DNA from: Rhodococcus oxybenzonivorans
GTDB taxonomy: Bacteria; Actinomycetota; Actinomycetes; Mycobacteriales; Mycobacteriaceae
Direction of reading: 5' to 3'
Length of the DNA: 64,000 nt
Assembly (NCBI RefSeq): GCF_003130705.1
Contig: NZ_CP021354.1
Location: 6,014,001 to 6,078,000 of the forward strand
A program made the translations under genes and the position numbers. The notes below the pieces were generated by a model. It made no database searches and was not told where the DNA came from. It worked only from the letters and a program-made list of their open reading frames with translations. Below are positions 63,150-64,000 of the stretch, piece by piece (within the stretch, counting starts at the first letter, position 1; every line of letters begins with the position of its first letter).

Positions 63150-64000
63150 ATGTCCACCCCCGATGAGCGAAACGGCCGTAAACATCTACCGCTCAGTGTT
63201 TTCGATGAGCTTCTCGACGACGCCGCGGTCGCGGTCGACTGCCTTTCGGCGATCGTCCGAGTCTGTTCGGACGCCACTGGCAAAGCGGTAACCCTTTTCG
63301 ACCGGCAGGGGCACATCGTCGCGTCCACGTGGCCGGAGGGCAGCGGGCAGACCGTCTTTCCCTCACTACGCGACATCCTGCGGGAACACACCGCCACCCC
63401 GGCCAGTGCCGACCCCGTGCTGTTGCGTGCGGAACTCGGCACCGGGTTGTCGCGGCGGAAGATCCTCAGCGCGATCGTCGAACGTGCCGAACACCTCGGA
63501 TGGTTGGTCGTCGACGAACAGCCCACGCCGTTTCATGCCACGGACGACTACGTCACCCTGCGCTGCGCCCGCCGCATCGGAGCGCAGCTCCTGACCCAGC
63601 GCCGCATTACGCGAGTCGCCTGGAACGCAAAATCGAACCTCGCCCGGCAACTCGTCCGGGGCTCCGGCGCCTGGAAAGATCTCGCGGCCGGCGCCGAATA
63701 CCTCGGCGTCAACGTCCACGCCCGCCGCTCCCTGGCCTACATCCGCAAATCCGATCGAACACCGCCAGATTTCGACCGGTCCGTCGCCGAGTACACCGAG
63801 CGCGCACTCGACCTGGAGGTGCTCTCGACTCGCGGATCGGAAGGAATTCTCCTGCTTATCGGGGCGCCCCCATATGTCGCGTCCCCTAGTCTCGTCGGGC
63901 TCATCACGTCGACCCGCGAGAGGGCGGCCACCGAATTGAGCCCGGCAGGGGGGCTGACCGCTGGGGTGTCGTCCGTATACGAACCCGACGCGTTGGTCCG
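63150..64000 (+). CDS. PucR/CdaR-type regulator, N-terminal part (3' end outside window)
   Basis: At least 283 residues, with no stop before the window edge. ATG 63150 (AGGAC 5 nt upstream) or 63163 in another frame; the first frame is coding. A GAF-like N-terminus (VTLFDRQGHIVASTWPEG) is followed by a CdaR-like GGDEF-related segment (LARQLVRG, LAAGAEYLGVNVHARRSLAYI, GILLLIGAP). A HTH_30 domain is expected beyond the edge. It may control the LLM gene or the aromatic cluster. Confidence 0.7.
   Translation, partial: MSTPDERNGRKHLPLSVFDELLDDAAVAVDCLSAIVRVCSDATGKAVTLFDRQGHIVASTWPEGSGQTVFPSLRDILREHTATPASADPVLLRAELGTGLSRRKILSAIVERAEHLGWLVVDEQPTPFHATDDYVTLRCARRIGAQLLTQRRITRVAWNAKSNLARQLVRGSGAWKDLAAGAEYLGVNVHARRSLAYIRKSDRTPPDFDRSVAEYTERALDLEVLSTRGSEGILLLIGAPPYVASPSLVGLITSTRERAATELSPAGGLTAGVSSVYEPDALV

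Overview
The window reads as a high-GC actinobacterial chromosome segment, most likely Rhodococcus or a close relative. The supporting genes are a SigK/RskA pair beside an MPT70-type fasciclin lipoprotein, a mycothiol-dependent formaldehyde dehydrogenase, several F420/LLM and deazaflavin-type oxidoreductases, IclR-controlled aromatic catabolism and a single-chain long-chain acyl-CoA carboxylase. Both ends cut genes: an AztD-like zinc metallochaperone on the left and a PucR/CdaR-type regulator on the right. I see no tRNA, rRNA, CRISPR array, intact insertion sequence or phage gene.

Left part (1-25.6 kb). Mostly housekeeping and stress functions. Two divergent SDR hybrids (1596-4490) are followed by a SigK module: a lipocalin and a fasciclin lipoprotein transcribed divergently from two matching CCATCC-N15-(C/T)CGAAT promoters, then sigK-rskA. 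Next come a small HTH gene with a ClpN-domain partner under tandem palindromes, and a kinase-like ATPase/LuxR fusion. A tight minus-strand operon (14560-9714) encodes S-(hydroxymethyl)mycothiol dehydrogenase, a metallo-beta-lactamase-fold hydrolase, an FdhF/YdeP molybdoenzyme and FdhD. Together they could take formaldehyde to CO2. After that come a serine hydrolase, CorA, MsrA, a Nudix hydrolase, a secretory-type lipase, a GAF-ANTAR antiterminator, PhoD and several small unknown proteins.

Middle part (25.6-47.2 kb). A TetR regulator, an acyl-CoA ligase and a 1073-residue BC-BCCP-CT carboxylase form one operon. Then follow an AcuI-like reductase, an LLM enzyme, a MarR/MFS efflux pair, and an FAD monooxygenase divergent from a TetR with two perfect GTCAAC-N4-GTTGAC operators between them. 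A second CoA-centred group follows (MarR, acyl-CoA dehydrogenase, SDR without its catalytic tyrosine, acyl-CoA ligase), ending at a strong terminator that faces two tandem LuxR regulators.

Right part (47.3-64 kb). This is an aromatic-acid meta-cleavage gene set: a LigB-type extradiol dioxygenase, an IclR regulator, an ACMSD-type amidohydrolase (probable decarboxylase), a C-C hydrolase, an MFS transporter, a decayed second transporter, a ferredoxin reductase, an unknown 93-residue protein, Rieske dioxygenase alpha and beta subunits, a Rieske ferredoxin, a dihydrodiol dehydrogenase, a second IclR, and the hydratase/acetaldehyde dehydrogenase/aldolase lower pathway. The order of reactions resembles p-cumate (alkylbenzoate) catabolism. 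Four GTTCC-N7-GGAAC palindromes lie in front of its transcription units and suggest one IclR regulon. The substrate is inferred, not shown.
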